From positions 1 through 6,623 of the forward strand of contig JAJZRT010000216.1 of assembly GCA_021802595.1 (NCBI GenBank): 6,623 nucleotides of DNA, given 5' to 3'. Source of the DNA: Pseudomonadota bacterium. Lineage in GTDB: Bacteria > Pseudomonadota > Gammaproteobacteria > Burkholderiales > Thiobacillaceae. A program made the translations under genes and the position numbers. Below are positions 6,253 through 6,623 of this stretch, in pieces (position 1 is the first letter of the stretch; every line of letters starts with the position of its first letter). The notes beneath the pieces were generated by a model. The model did not search any database and was not told the origin of the DNA. It saw nothing but the letters and a program-made list of their open reading frames with translations.

Positions 6253-6623
6253 CTAGAACCGCTCGCCCGCCGGCAGATAGCGCCACTGCCCCGGCGGCAG
6301 GCCCGCCATGGCGATGCGCCCGATGCGGATGCGCCGCAGCGCGACCAGCTCCAGGCCGACCTGGGCGCACATCCACGCTATGAGTTCCGGTGCGATGCCT
6401 TTCACGGCGAAGCGCAGGCGCGTCTCGCTCTGCCAGCTCACGCGCGCCGGCGGCAGCCGCCGCCCGTCGCGCAGCAAGCCCTGGCCCAGGCGCGCCAGGC
6501 CGTCGGGCGCAATGGTGCCCTTCACCTCGGCAATGAGTTCCTGTTCGACGAAGGCCGCGTCTTCGGTGAGCTTGCGCACCACGCGAAAGTCCTGGCTGTA
6601 GACGCACAGGCCGCTGGCCTGCT
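6253..6623 (-). CDS. rRNA pseudouridine synthase, RsuA/RluB/RluF family, N-terminus beyond window
   Basis: The minus-strand frame is open at the right window edge and ends at TAG 6255-6253, giving about 122 C-terminal residues. The first visible residues, QASGLCVYSQD, match the SGL-(4)-D segment that follows the catalytic Asp region of this family; the catalytic Asp itself is just outside the window. Further on come EQELIAEVKG and a C-terminal RRIRIGRIAMAGLPPGQWRYL block typical of RluF-like enzymes, which convert uridine to pseudouridine in rRNA. One oddity is that the normally conserved NRQIRRM stretch reads APELIAWM (around 6370-6393), so the RNA-contacting arginines are missing or the protein belongs to a divergent subfamily. 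The exact target (RluF or a relative) cannot be settled from this fragment, so no gene symbol is given. It is followed after three bases by arfB. Confidence 0.85.
   Translation of the reverse strand, partial: QASGLCVYSQDFRVVRKLTEDAAFVEQELIAEVKGTIAPDGLARLGQGLLRDGRRLPPARVSWQSETRLRFAVKGIAPELIAWMCAQVGLELVALRRIRIGRIAMAGLPPGQWRYLPAGERF

Noticed and set aside
5630..6607. Long 325-codon minus-strand open frame across the arfB region
   Set aside because: It is a low-complexity Arg/Ala/Gly shadow frame over arfB and the pseudouridine synthase, both of which have clear family motifs in other frames.

Overview
The window looks like the chromosome of a high-GC proteobacterium, most likely a gammaproteobacterium. 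This is inferred from the GC-rich flanking genes and from an RsuA/RluF-type pseudouridine synthase followed directly by arfB; no rRNA or marker gene fixes the taxon. A clearly less GC-rich block in the middle (about 1.95-5.7 kb) encodes what I read as a restriction-modification module, probably acquired horizontally and flanked by resident genes.

Layout: (1) 1-1379, minus strand: a membrane-anchored sensor diguanylate cyclase whose C-terminus runs off the left edge; it has a GGEEF active site and an intact RxxD inhibitory site. (2) 1380-1582: upstream region of that gene, with a short palindrome and a GC-rich hairpin. (3) 1583-1885, plus strand: the 3' remnant of a FAD-linked oxidase/Fe-S oxidoreductase gene that has lost its 5' part and one cysteine of its CCG motif. 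(4) 2084-4075, plus strand: a 663-residue protein with an N-terminal GHKL (MutL/Hsp90/MORC-type) ATPase, an S5-like transducer region, a helical middle and a C-terminal PD-(D/E)XK nuclease-like domain. (5) 4058-5125, minus strand: a C5-cytosine DNA methyltransferase converging on (4) with an 18-bp overlap of the coding 3' ends. (6) 5174-5593, minus strand: a Vsr-type T:G mismatch endonuclease upstream of the methyltransferase, in the same direction. (7) 5594-5850: non-coding, with a candidate vsr promoter, a 7-bp tandem repeat (GGGTAAA type, G-quadruplex-capable) and a weak hairpin. (8) 5851-6249, minus strand: arfB. (9) 6253-6623, minus strand: the C-terminal part of an rRNA pseudouridine synthase, partial at the right edge.

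How the central genes may work together: the methyltransferase would mark host DNA with 5-methylcytosine; Vsr would start repair of the T:G mismatches that arise when 5-methylcytosine deaminates; and the GHKL-nuclease fusion is the only candidate for the restriction component, since no other endonuclease gene is present. GHKL ATPases linked to R-M genes are a known comparative-genomic theme (bacterial relatives of MORC), so the association is not wholly new. The single-chain ATPase-nuclease facing a vsr-methyltransferase pair is the most interesting system here. The target sequence cannot be read from the protein.
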